DNA of 64,000 nt from contig NZ_CP139286.1 of assembly GCF_034067285.1 (NCBI RefSeq), positions 1,984,001 to 2,048,000 of the forward strand. Reading direction: 5' to 3'. The notes under the pieces were generated by a model. It had not been told where the DNA came from. It ran no database searches and saw only the letters and a program-made list of their open reading frames with translations. The position numbers were made by a program, and so were the translations under genes. This document shows positions 55,935-64,000 of the stretch, one piece after another. Each line of letters begins with the position of its first letter. The first letter of the stretch is position 1. This DNA is from Acinetobacter pittii (lineage in GTDB: Bacteria; Pseudomonadota; Gammaproteobacteria; Pseudomonadales; Moraxellaceae).

Positions 55935-57146
55935 ATGTCTAATTCTCTATCTAAAACGACGGCATACGTCCAAATCATTCAAAATGATCAACAAGCGATT
56001 AATGCTGCTTATCAAGTAGCTGATTTTGCTTTAGAGGGTCGTAATACACGTGATCAACAACGCTTATTACCGTATGAGCAAATTGAAAGCTTTAGCCAAA
56101 AAGGTTTAGGCGGAATTCGCATTGCAAAAAAATATGGCGGAGCTTTTGTTTCTAATAAAACTTTGGCTCAAGTTTTCCGTATTTTAAGTAAAGGCGATGC
56201 GAATGTTGGTCAGATTCCACAAAATCAGATTAGCCTGTTAAACCTGATCGAAATCATGGGCACAGAACAACAAAAACAATTTATTTTTTCAGAAATATTA
56301 GCGGGTAAACGTCTTGCCAACGGTGGCCCCGAACGAAATACCCATGACTCAAAAACCTTAAAAACCACGCTTACTATTGAAAGCGGTAAATATATTTTAA
56401 ATGGCGAAAAATTTTATTCGACAGGTACAAGTTTTGCGCATTGGCTTGCAATTAAAGCCATTCATCCTGAGGGCCATGTCGTTTTAGTCATTGTTAACCA
56501 AGATGCTCAAGGCATTGAAGTCATTAATGACTGGAATGGCTTTGGTCAGCGTACTACAGCAAGCGGTACGGTTAAATTAACTCATGTTGGAGTTAATCCT
56601 GAGCTTATTTTTGATGAACGCTTATTGACGCAAACCCCAACTTATCGCGGTGCTTATTCGCAGTTATTACAAGTAGCGATTGATGTAGGTATAGCGGAAG
56701 CTGCTTTTGACGATACTTTATCGACTATCCATAAAGCACGTCCAATTATTGATGCAAATGTTGAAAAAGCCAGTTTTGAACACTACACCCTACAAGAAGT
56801 GGGTAAGTTAAATATTTTGCTCGACGCGGCCATTTTATTACTCGATGAAGCTGCTGAATATTTAGATGAACTTGATCAACTTAAAACTGTGACTGATGAA
56901 CAAGTAGCAAAAGCTTCAATTTTGGTCGCAGAAGCAAAAGTCTATGCCAATGATGCTGCTCTACAAATCTCTGAAAAATTATTAGAGCTAGGCGGTAGCC
57001 GTTCAAGCTTAAGCCAACACAATTTAGATCAACATTGGCGAAATGCCCGAGTACATACTTTACACGACCCTGTTCGTTGGAAATTACATGCCATTGGCAA
57101 TTATTACCTTAATGGTCACTTCCCTGCCCGCCATGCCTGGATTTAA
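55935..57146 (+). CDS. sfnB: SfnB-family acyl-CoA-dehydrogenase-like flavoprotein (first copy)
   Basis: A 403-residue flavoprotein with the acyl-CoA dehydrogenase fold, in the SfnB/DszC branch used for sulfur acquisition. QIPQNQISLLNLIEIMGT (near 96), LNGEKFYSTGT, WNGFGQRTTASGTVKL and the C-terminal LLELGGSRSSLSQHNLDQHWRNARVHTLHDP are characteristic. Such enzymes are FMNH2-dependent and may oxygenate a sulfur atom. The start at 55935 follows AAGGTG; the long frame from 55839 is not used. First of seven genes in one direction. Confidence 0.88.
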   Translation: MSNSLSKTTAYVQIIQNDQQAINAAYQVADFALEGRNTRDQQRLLPYEQIESFSQKGLGGIRIAKKYGGAFVSNKTLAQVFRILSKGDANVGQIPQNQISLLNLIEIMGTEQQKQFIFSEILAGKRLANGGPERNTHDSKTLKTTLTIESGKYILNGEKFYSTGTSFAHWLAIKAIHPEGHVVLVIVNQDAQGIEVINDWNGFGQRTTASGTVKLTHVGVNPELIFDERLLTQTPTYRGAYSQLLQVAIDVGIAEAAFDDTLSTIHKARPIIDANVEKASFEHYTLQEVGKLNILLDAAILLLDEAAEYLDELDQLKTVTDEQVAKASILVAEAKVYANDAALQISEKLLELGGSRSSLSQHNLDQHWRNARVHTLHDPVRWKLHAIGNYYLNGHFPARHAWI

Positions 57147-57158
57147 GGAGAAATTGTC

Positions 57159-58382
57159 ATGACTTCATATCAATCGGTTCAAACGAAACAAACATCGGCA
57201 TCTGGCCAAGCACACATTATTCAAAATGATGCTGAAGCTTTAGAAGTTGCAAAACAGTTTGCTGAACAATTTAGAAAAACTGCAGTTGAGCGAGATGCTA
57301 AACGGATTCTACCGTATACCGAAATCGATGCTTTGAGCCAATCAGGTCTTTGGGCAATTACAGTGCCAAAGCAATATGGCGGTGCCGAAGTTTCCAGTCA
57401 TACTGTTGCTAAAGTGATTGCACTTTTAAGCGGTGCCGATGGTTCAATTGGACAAATTCCACAGAACCATTTCTATGCTTTAGAAGTATTGCGCAATACA
57501 GGCACAGAAGCTCAGAAACAACGTTTATACGGCGAAGTGTTGAATGGTACTCGCTTTGGTAATGCCCTTGCTGAATTCAAAACTAAAACCTCAACTCATA
57601 AACAAACCAATATCCGTCCGCATGAAAATGGGTATTTGATTCAGGGTGAAAAGTTTTACTGCACAGGAAGTTTATTTGCTCACCGTATTCCAACCTTAGT
57701 TTTAGACGATGCAGGTCGAGAGTATTTAGCATTTGTAAAAAGTGGTTCACAAGGACTAAAACTTGTTGATGACTGGTCTGGCTTTGGACAGAAAACCACA
57801 GGTAGCGGCACGGTTAAATTTGATCAGGTTTTTGTCGATGCAGATGATGTCATTCCTTTTGATACTGCATTTTTACAACCAACCTTAGTGGGTCCTTTTG
57901 CCCAAATTATGCATGCATCAATTGAGGTAGGCATTGCTCGAGCGGCCTTTAAAGAAAGCTTGCAAAGAGTGCATCAAGCTCGCCCATGGATCGATTCAAA
58001 TGTAGAAACTGCAAACCAAGATCCTTTAACGATTTATGAATTAGGACGCATTGCGGTAGATGTACGAGCAAGTGAAGTGTTATTAAAACAGGCAGCTCAA
58101 TCAATTGACGCCGCAAAAATTGAAACCACACCTGAAAGCATTGCAAAAGCATCCATCGATGTTGCCAAAGTACGTGCCCATAGTAGCGATACAGCTCTCA
58201 AAGCATCATCGAAGCTGATTGAACTTGCTGGTAGTCGTGGAAGTCAGTCACAAGATGGTTTAGACCGTTTCTGGCGCAATGCACGCGTACATACGTTGCA
58301 TGACGCTGCACGCTGGAAATATTACTTTATTGGGAACTATGTTCTTAACGGTGTTCTACCACCTCGTCGGGGGACATTGTAA
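57159..58382 (+). CDS. sfnB: SfnB-family acyl-CoA-dehydrogenase-like flavoprotein (second copy)
   Basis: A 407-residue paralogue of the preceding gene with the same architecture. IGQIPQNHFYALEVLRNTGT, GEKFYCTGSLFAHRIP, DWSGFGQKTTGSGTVKF and KLIELAGSRGSQSQDGLDRFWRNARVHTLHD match family motifs. The last is the DszC-type active-site region with His and Arg. It lies 12 bases after the first copy with AAGGAG before its ATG. Its stop overlaps the LLM gene start. The two copies may form a heteromer or act on different substrates. Confidence 0.88.
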   Translation: MTSYQSVQTKQTSASGQAHIIQNDAEALEVAKQFAEQFRKTAVERDAKRILPYTEIDALSQSGLWAITVPKQYGGAEVSSHTVAKVIALLSGADGSIGQIPQNHFYALEVLRNTGTEAQKQRLYGEVLNGTRFGNALAEFKTKTSTHKQTNIRPHENGYLIQGEKFYCTGSLFAHRIPTLVLDDAGREYLAFVKSGSQGLKLVDDWSGFGQKTTGSGTVKFDQVFVDADDVIPFDTAFLQPTLVGPFAQIMHASIEVGIARAAFKESLQRVHQARPWIDSNVETANQDPLTIYELGRIAVDVRASEVLLKQAAQSIDAAKIETTPESIAKASIDVAKVRAHSSDTALKASSKLIELAGSRGSQSQDGLDRFWRNARVHTLHDAARWKYYFIGNYVLNGVLPPRRGTL

Positions 58383-59794
58383 TGACAGATTTTAAAGCGA
58401 AAGAGATTTTACTTAATGCCTTTGATATGAACTGTGTCGGGCATATCAATCATGGCTTATGGACACATCCACGTGATGAATCACACCGTTTTAATGAGTT
58501 GAGCTATTGGACAGAACAAGCCAAAACCTTAGAAAGTGGTTTATTTGATGGTTTGTTTATAGCTGATATTACAGGCGTGTATGACGTCTATCAAAATGGT
58601 ATAGATCTAACACTAAAAGAGTCCATTCAGCTTCCGAGCCATGACCCATCTACACTCATTTCTGCTATGGCAGCAGTTACTCAAAACTTAAGTTTTGGAG
58701 TCACTGTGAACTTAAGCTATGAGCATCCATATCAATTTGCCCGCCGCTTTGCGAGTCTTGACCATTTAACTCAAGGCCGTATTGGCTGGAATATCGTGAC
58801 AGGTTATCTAGATAGTGCAGAACGTCTAATTGGCCAAAAAGGTTTAAAAGACCACGATGCTCGCTATGAACAAGCCGAAGAGTTTTTAGAACTTTGCTAC
58901 AAATATTGGGAAGGTTCTTGGGAAAACGACGCAGTTAAAAAAGATAAAGCACGACGCGTTTTTACAGACCCATCCAAAGTGCACACCATTCACCACCATG
59001 GAAAGTATTACCAGAGTGAAGGTGTGTTTCAGGTGTCTCCTTCTGTGCAACGTACTCCAACCCTATTTCAAGCAGGCGCTTCACCAAAAGGTATGCAGTT
59101 TGCGACTCGTCATGCTGAATGTGTATTTATTGGCGGGGATAAACCCGAAAAAATACGCGAACAAGTGAAAAAGATTCGTGCTCTTGCCGAACAGCAAGGC
59201 CGTTCAGCGGATGACATTAAAGTCTTTGTTGGCATAACCGTTGTTGTTGCCGAAACACATGATCTGGCTGTACAAAAACTGAATGAATACCGTCAGTACG
59301 CAAGCCCTGAAGCAGGCTTAGCGCATTATGCGAGTTCAACTGGTATCGACTTAAGTAAATTTGCCGATGATGAAGCAATTCCTTACCAGAAAAGTAACAG
59401 TATTGTTTCGATTACCGAAAAATTTAAAGAGCAACAAATCACGAAAAATGACTTAAAAGCTCAGCATGTTTTAGGTGGTCGTTATCCCCTCATCGTGGGT
59501 AGTGGCGAAGAAGTTGCTGAATACTTAATTCATCTTTTAGATGAGACAGATATTGATGGCTTTAATTTGACACGTACAGTTGCACCTGAGTCTCACCACG
59601 ACTTTATTCGCTTGGTTATTCCTGAGCTACAACAACGTGGTCGCTATAAAACTGCATATAAAACGGGTTCACTGCGGAACAAAATTTTTAATCGGGGTGA
59701 TCAATTACCAGAACAACACCCTGTTCAAGCGTTCCGATGTAGTCCCTATAACAACAGCAAAAACCTAACAACAATTGAAGAAATAACCGCTTAA
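58382..59794 (+). CDS. LLM-class flavin-dependent monooxygenase (NtaA/SnaA/DszA-like)
   Basis: A 470-residue flavin-dependent monooxygenase of the bacterial-luciferase superfamily. The start ILLNAFDMNCVGHINHGLWTHPRDES, RIGWNIVTGYLDSAERLIG, RYEQAEEFLELCYKYW and GRYPLIVGSGEEVAE are signatures of the NtaA/DszA branch, which cleaves C-S or C-N bonds with reduced FMN. The ATG overlaps the preceding stop (TAATG). DszC-type and DszA-type enzymes together oxidise and then cleave sulfones in the DBT pathway, a useful model here. No flavin reductase gene is in the operon. Confidence 0.9.
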   Translation: MTDFKAKEILLNAFDMNCVGHINHGLWTHPRDESHRFNELSYWTEQAKTLESGLFDGLFIADITGVYDVYQNGIDLTLKESIQLPSHDPSTLISAMAAVTQNLSFGVTVNLSYEHPYQFARRFASLDHLTQGRIGWNIVTGYLDSAERLIGQKGLKDHDARYEQAEEFLELCYKYWEGSWENDAVKKDKARRVFTDPSKVHTIHHHGKYYQSEGVFQVSPSVQRTPTLFQAGASPKGMQFATRHAECVFIGGDKPEKIREQVKKIRALAEQQGRSADDIKVFVGITVVVAETHDLAVQKLNEYRQYASPEAGLAHYASSTGIDLSKFADDEAIPYQKSNSIVSITEKFKEQQITKNDLKAQHVLGGRYPLIVGSGEEVAEYLIHLLDETDIDGFNLTRTVAPESHHDFIRLVIPELQQRGRYKTAYKTGSLRNKIFNRGDQLPEQHPVQAFRCSPYNNSKNLTTIEEITA

Positions 59795-59808
59795 ATTTGG
59801 AGATAGAC

Positions 59809-60639
59809 ATGGCTCAAACAGCCTCTAAAAAATGGCTAGGCGTAGGCTTAGTCGTTGTAGTCCTTTTTGTTGCTTTATTCTTTTGGAATAAACACCGTCA
59901 AAGTGGCTCAAATGAACTTGTGATTGGCATTAGCCCACCATTTGCAAAAACCTTACAAGCTGCTGCTGATGAAGCAAAGCAACAAGGTTTAAATGTGAAA
60001 CTGGTTGAATTTTCTGACTGGAATACACCAAACATTACTTTAAATCATGGGGATATTGATGCGAACTTTTTCCAGCATCAGCCTTTCTTAGACAATGCGA
60101 TTAAAGAAACTGGCTTTAAACTAAAGGCATTTGCAGTGGGTGCAGCCTCACATGTGGGGCTTTATTCAAAGAAATATAAAAGCCTTGATGAATTGCCACA
60201 AAACGCACGTGTAGTCATTCCAAATGATCCAGTGAATCAAGGTCGTGCCCTACTACTTTTACAGCAAGCTAAATTAATTACGCTTAAAGATTCAAACAAT
60301 CATTTATCTGCACTCAAAGATGTGGTTTCAAACCCTAAAAACTTGCAATTTATTGAAGTTGAAGGACCACAGACTGCCCGTGCAATTGATGATGTTGATT
60401 TGGCTTTTGGCTACCCACATTACTTGCGCTTAGCAAAAACAGCTGACCCTGATAGTGCACTTTTACTAGATGACAATACCAATAAACGTTACGCGATTTT
60501 GTTTGTGGTGCGTGACGACTATCAGGACAAGGGCGACAAATTAAAGAAATTTGTTGAGATCTATCAAAACTCGCCAAAAGTTAAAGCTGTGTTAGATGCT
60601 GAGATTGGGCCAAAACTTTGGTTCCCTGGCTGGAAGTAA
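59809..60639 (+). CDS. NLPA/MetQ-family ABC binding protein, signal-anchored (copy 1)
   Basis: A 276-residue substrate-binding protein. A hydrophobic helix at about 11-28 is followed by a soluble domain with IGISPPFAKTL, DANFFQHQPFLDN, YSKKYKSLDELP and EVEGPQTARAIDDVDLAFGYPHYL, the MetQ/NLPA pattern. No cysteine follows the hydrophobic segment, so it cannot be a lipoprotein; it is probably held by an uncleaved helix. GGAG lies 6 bases before the ATG at 59809. It should feed the MetNI-type transporter encoded downstream. Confidence 0.87.
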   Translation: MAQTASKKWLGVGLVVVVLFVALFFWNKHRQSGSNELVIGISPPFAKTLQAAADEAKQQGLNVKLVEFSDWNTPNITLNHGDIDANFFQHQPFLDNAIKETGFKLKAFAVGAASHVGLYSKKYKSLDELPQNARVVIPNDPVNQGRALLLLQQAKLITLKDSNNHLSALKDVVSNPKNLQFIEVEGPQTARAIDDVDLAFGYPHYLRLAKTADPDSALLLDDNTNKRYAILFVVRDDYQDKGDKLKKFVEIYQNSPKVKAVLDAEIGPKLWFPGWK

Positions 60640-60652
60640 TAACGGAAAGATT

Positions 60653-61486
60653 ATGGCGAATCAGTTCAAACAGCATAAGCCTTGGTTACTCGGAATTACG
60701 ATAATTATCGTAGTTCTGGGCCTTGTCGGTTACCGTTATATTAAAAATAAACAAGCCGATGATGTTTTAACAATTGGCATTAGCCCACCTTATGCTGAGT
60801 TATTACAAAGCGTTGCCAATGAAGTAGAAAAGCAAGGCGTTCATGTCAAACTCGTTGAATTTTCTGACTGGCGAGCACCAAATGTTGCCGTACAAAACGG
60901 TGATATTGATGCAAACTTTTTCCAGCAAAGCGTATTTCTACGTAATGCTGTAAAAGAAACGGGTTATGACTTACATGCATTTGCCGTGGGCTCAGGAAGT
61001 CATGTGGGTTTATATTCAAAAAAATATAAATCACTTAAAGACTTACCTACAAATGCACGTGTTGCTATTCCAAACGATCCGGTCAATTTAGCCCGTGCTT
61101 TAATTTTATTGCACCGTGCAGGTTTAATTCAGCTTAAAGACATTAATAATGAACTTTCAACCACTCAAGACATTATTGCTAATCCTAAACAGCTAAGCTT
61201 TGTTGAGGTTGAAGGCCCTCAAACCGCACATGCATATAACGATGTCGATTTAATTTTCGGCTTCCCTCACTACTTAAAAATGGCAAAGGTAACCGACCCA
61301 CATAGCGCATTATTTTTAGATCCAATCGATAAAAAATATGCAATTTTGTTTGTAACCCGTCGCGATTACCAAGATAAAAACCAAAAACTTGCAACCTTTG
61401 TTAAAGCATTCCAGAACTCAAAAAAAGCACAAGATATTCTGGATAAAGACTTTGGCCAAGGTATGTGGTTTCAAGGCTGGAAATAA
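60653..61486 (+). CDS. NLPA/MetQ-family ABC binding protein, signal-anchored (copy 2)
   Basis: A 277-residue protein, well over half identical by eye to the preceding one, so the pair is a tandem duplication. It has the same N-terminal helix without a lipobox cysteine (PWLLGITIIIVVLGLVGYRY), then IGISPPYAELL, DANFFQQSVFLRN and EVEGPQTAHAYNDVDLIFGFPHYL. It may bind a related sulfur compound with a different preference. The start at 60653 follows CGGAAAG. The frame open from 60596 overlaps copy 1 and is not used. Confidence 0.87.
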   Translation: MANQFKQHKPWLLGITIIIVVLGLVGYRYIKNKQADDVLTIGISPPYAELLQSVANEVEKQGVHVKLVEFSDWRAPNVAVQNGDIDANFFQQSVFLRNAVKETGYDLHAFAVGSGSHVGLYSKKYKSLKDLPTNARVAIPNDPVNLARALILLHRAGLIQLKDINNELSTTQDIIANPKQLSFVEVEGPQTAHAYNDVDLIFGFPHYLKMAKVTDPHSALFLDPIDKKYAILFVTRRDYQDKNQKLATFVKAFQNSKKAQDILDKDFGQGMWFQGWK

Positions 61487-61497
61487 GGAGAATGACA

Positions 61498-62568
61498 ATG
61501 GTGAGTTTTGGATCACAAGTTGATTTTTCTCTACCTCATATCAAAATTCGTGGTTTAAATAAGTTTTACCAATCGCAGGGTCAAAAACTGCATGCTTTAA
61601 AAGAGATTAACCTTGATATTCCCCAAGGTAAGATTTTAGGCATTATTGGTAAAAGTGGTGCGGGAAAATCTTCGTTACTCCGCACTTTAAATGGCTTAGA
61701 ACAAGTGAATACAGGCAGTATTCATATTCATCAACAAAACATTGCTGAATTGAGTCATTCCGAGCTTATTCAAACTCGCCAACGTATTGGAATGATTTTT
61801 CAACATTTCAATTTGATGTCTGCAAAAACGGTCTGGGAAAATGTGGCATTGCCCTTAAAGGTTTCCAATTATAACAAAGCAGATATCGATCAACGTGTAA
61901 ATGAAGTTCTGGCACTCGTAGGTCTTGCAGATAAGTCTGGTCATTATCCATCACAACTTTCAGGCGGGCAAAAGCAACGTGTCGGTATTGCACGTGCACT
62001 TGTTCACCACCCAGAAATTTTACTGTGTGATGAAGCCACCTCAGCACTTGACCCAGAAAGTACCGCTACTATTTTGGCTTTACTTAAAAAGATTAATCAG
62101 GAACTTGGTCTAACAATTGTACTCATCACACACGAAATGCAGGTCATTCGAGAAATATGTGATCAAGTCGTTGTGATTAACCAAGGTGAAATTGTCGAGG
62201 CTGGACAAGTCTGGTCCGTATTTTCACGACCAGAACAGCAAATTACCCAAGAATTGTTAAACCTTGAGCAGATCACTCTGCCTTTTAAAATCAGTCCTCT
62301 ACCAGATGAAGATTCAACTCATATTATTGTAAAACTGAAATATGAAGCTGAAGCACATCAGGTTCCAGATATTCAAGAACTACTTGCTAGATTTAAAGCA
62401 CCCGTCAATTTATATCAAAGTCAGGTCGATACCATTCAAGGGCACATTATTGGTTCACTTTTAGTGGGTATTCCTAACGTAGAAATTGATCTTTCATCTA
62501 TACGACAAGACGCATCAACTGCAATTGCACAATTTGAGGTACTTGGCTATGCACGACCAGCTCGTTGA
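61498..62568 (+). CDS. MetN-type ABC transporter ATPase with NIL domain
   Basis: A 356-residue ATPase. Walker A GKSGAGKSS is near 53-61, signature LSGGQKQR near 154, Walker B ILLCDEATSALD near 174 and the H-loop THEMQVIREI near 211. The C-terminal NIL domain (about 260-352) in E. coli MetN senses methionine and inhibits transport. Its presence here fits a methionine-like or sulfur-bearing substrate. AAGGAG fits the ATG at 61498; the ATG at 61492 is too close to it. The last 20 bases overlap the permease gene. Confidence 0.9.
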   Translation: MVSFGSQVDFSLPHIKIRGLNKFYQSQGQKLHALKEINLDIPQGKILGIIGKSGAGKSSLLRTLNGLEQVNTGSIHIHQQNIAELSHSELIQTRQRIGMIFQHFNLMSAKTVWENVALPLKVSNYNKADIDQRVNEVLALVGLADKSGHYPSQLSGGQKQRVGIARALVHHPEILLCDEATSALDPESTATILALLKKINQELGLTIVLITHEMQVIREICDQVVVINQGEIVEAGQVWSVFSRPEQQITQELLNLEQITLPFKISPLPDEDSTHIIVKLKYEAEAHQVPDIQELLARFKAPVNLYQSQVDTIQGHIIGSLLVGIPNVEIDLSSIRQDASTAIAQFEVLGYARPAR

Positions 62569-63208
62569 TTTATTAATTACTGGAACCGTAGATACCTTAC
62601 TCATGGTAGGTGCATCTGCATTTATTGCTTTTTTAATTGGCTTACCTATTGCTGTTGTTTTAGTCAGTACATCTGAGCACGGCATTCATCCATCACAAAA
62701 GATTAATCAAGCTTTGGGTTGGGTCATTAACATTACTCGCTCCGTACCCTTTCTTATTTTAATGGTTGCACTGATTCCGCTTACTCGCTGGATTGTGGGT
62801 ACAAGTTACGGGGTTTGGGCTGCCGTTGTTCCATTGACCATTGCAGCAATTCCCTTCTTTGCACGTATTGCAGAAGTCAGTTTACGCGAAGTCGACCAAG
62901 GCTTAATTGAAGCGGCACAGGCCATGGGTTGTAACCGTAAACAAATTATTTGGCATGTGCTTTTACCAGAGGCTTTACCGGGAATTATTGCAGGCTTTAC
63001 CGTGACTATTGTAACTATGATTAACTCCTCTGCGATTGCTGGTGCTATTGGTGCAGGTGGCCTAGGGGACATTGCCTATCGTTATGGTTATCAACGTTTT
63101 GATATGCAAATTATGTTGGCTGTAATTTTTGTGCTCATTGTTTTAGTCATGTTGGTACAAGCAACTGGCGATGCATTAGCCCAGCAACTTGATAAACGTA
63201 AAGTTTAA
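62549..63208 (+). CDS. MetI-type ABC transporter permease
   Basis: A 219-residue permease with five helices. The EAA loop ARIAEVSLREVDQGLIEAAQAMG (near 108-130) and INSSAIAGAIGAGGLGDIAYRYGYQRF (near 153) are the MetI signature. The start at 62549 overlaps metN-like by 20 bases, with GAGGT upstream inside that gene. It completes the transporter formed with the NIL-domain ATPase and either binding protein. A terminator follows the stop. Confidence 0.9.
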   Translation: MHDQLVDLLITGTVDTLLMVGASAFIAFLIGLPIAVVLVSTSEHGIHPSQKINQALGWVINITRSVPFLILMVALIPLTRWIVGTSYGVWAAVVPLTIAAIPFFARIAEVSLREVDQGLIEAAQAMGCNRKQIIWHVLLPEALPGIIAGFTVTIVTMINSSAIAGAIGAGGLGDIAYRYGYQRFDMQIMLAVIFVLIVLVMLVQATGDALAQQLDKRKV

Positions 63209-63228
63209 ACGCAATACAACCCTGCTCT

Positions 63229-63251
63229 AGCCATGACTTTGTCATGGCTTT
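63229..63251 (+). terminator. terminator of the sulfur operon
   Basis: AGCCATGAC (63229-63237) pairs with GTCATGGCT (63241-63249) with a three-base loop. The T run that follows is short (TTTC). Confidence 0.6.
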
Positions 63252-63301
63252 CATGTAAAATCAGCGACAATTTTTAATTTACACATTTGTGAGTGGTTTT
63301 C

Positions 63302-64000
63302 ATGGGTTTTAATTGCGGTATTGTTGGTCTGCCAAACGTAGGGAAATCTACCCTTTTCAATGCATTAACGAAAGCAGCGATTGCAGCGGAAAACTTCCCT
63401 TTCTGTACCATTGAACCAAACACAGGTATTGTTCCTGTACCAGATCCACGTTTAGACAAACTTGCTGCGATTGTTAAACCACAGCGTATTTTGCCAACTA
63501 CAATGGAATTTGTGGACATTGCAGGTCTTGTTGCTGGTGCATCAAAAGGTGAAGGCTTAGGCAACCAATTCCTTGCTAACATCCGTGAAACTGATGCAAT
63601 CGCTCATGTTGTACGTTGTTTCGAAGACGAAAACGTAATTCACGTAAATGGTAAAATCGATCCATTAGACGACATCGCAACTATTAATACTGAACTTGCA
63701 CTTGCCGATCTTGAAACGGTTGCTAAAGCAATTTTACGTTTAACTAAAGTTGCTAAAGGCGGTGACAAAGAAGCTGTAGCAACTAAAGCAGTTTTAGAAA
63801 AAATCCAACCTTTACTTGACGAAGGTAAACCAGCTCGCGCGGCTGATTTGTCTGATGATGAACGTAAATTAGTTCGCGGTTTTGGTTTAATGACTTTAAA
63901 ACCAACCATGTATATTGCAAACGTTGCAGAAGACGGTTTTGAAAACAATCCGCACTTAGACGCAGTAAAAAAACTTGCTGCGGAAGAAAACGCAATTGTT
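63302..64000 (+). CDS. ychF: redox-regulated ribosome-binding ATPase YchF (partial)
   Basis: The first 233 residues of YchF/OLA1, cut by the end of the window. The P-loop GLPNVGKST (8-16), the switch [18 protein letters not shown] (about 69-86) and the helical hairpin insert (about 130-200) are intact. YchF binds ribosomes and hydrolyses ATP rather than GTP. The start at 63302 gives the usual [10 protein letters not shown]-terminus. The full protein in this genus is about 363 residues. It is a separate unit after the sulfur operon terminator. Confidence 0.95.
   Translation, partial: MGFNCGIVGLPNVGKSTLFNALTKAAIAAENFPFCTIEPNTGIVPVPDPRLDKLAAIVKPQRILPTTMEFVDIAGLVAGASKGEGLGNQFLANIRETDAIAHVVRCFEDENVIHVNGKIDPLDDIATINTELALADLETVAKAILRLTKVAKGGDKEAVATKAVLEKIQPLLDEGKPARAADLSDDERKLVRGFGLMTLKPTMYIANVAEDGFENNPHLDAVKKLAAEENAIV

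Noticed and set aside
59580..59768. Short frames inside the monooxygenase gene and many others inside putA, tkt and the ABC genes
   Set aside because: They lie in alternative frames of strongly supported genes and lack their own start signals.

Overview
The window is chromosomal DNA of an Acinetobacter, most likely the A. calcoaceticus-baumannii complex on the pittii/calcoaceticus side. It is AT-rich, gene order is typical of the genus (fxsA next to an intrinsic class D beta-lactamase, then a GNAT gene), and the beta-lactamase at 24620-25441 reads as a member of the OXA-213-like family rather than as A. baumannii OXA-51 proper. The species call comes from remembered family sequences, not from a search. 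I see no prophage, insertion sequence, integron or CRISPR array, and one tRNA gene.

Layout. 1-7.6 kb: serine/threonine symporter SstT with two small downstream genes, an ABC exporter coupled to a MaoC-like dehydratase, an AraC regulator beside an orphan gcvH, and a Sir2-like deacylase without its zinc cysteines. 8.0-13.9 kb: proline utilisation, with putP, an Lrp-type regulator and a PutA that lacks the DNA-binding N-terminus. 14-23.6 kb: housekeeping genes (trmA, tkt, metK) mixed with envelope or stress proteins (DUF2233, LRAT-like, YceI, OsmC) and short unknown proteins. 23.6-31.1 kb: fxsA, blaOXA, an acetyltransferase/regulator pair, ruvC, nnr, queG and bioB.

31.1-39.7 kb is an accessory-looking, very AT-rich block: two small unknown genes, a complete four-gene chaperone-usher pilus operon (pilin, chaperone, usher, two-domain tip protein) with hairpins in its spacers, a 59-residue membrane protein, an AraC regulator and a histidine-rich desaturase/hydroxylase-like protein. 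39.7-45.5 kb holds two LysR regulators, each divergent from a transporter (an EamA exporter and a PACE-type efflux protein), plus an NCS1 nucleobase permease. 45.5-46.6 kb is a gene-poor stretch ahead of a CAU-anticodon tRNA. 46.9-48.6 kb has a probable heme-oxygenase-fold protein divergent from a TetR regulator, with a strong Fur-box match between them.

48.8-54.3 kb: PlsC-like acyltransferase, YebC, an Lrp regulator and the gltIJKL glutamate/aspartate ABC transporter, which has a strong hairpin between gltI and gltJ. 55.9-63.2 kb is the most interesting unit: seven tightly packed genes with two SfnB/DszC-like flavoproteins, a DszA/NtaA-like flavin monooxygenase, two tandem NLPA/MetQ-type binding proteins that look membrane-anchored rather than lipidated, and a MetN/MetI-type transporter. 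It looks like an uptake and oxidation pathway for an organosulfur compound. The window ends inside ychF.
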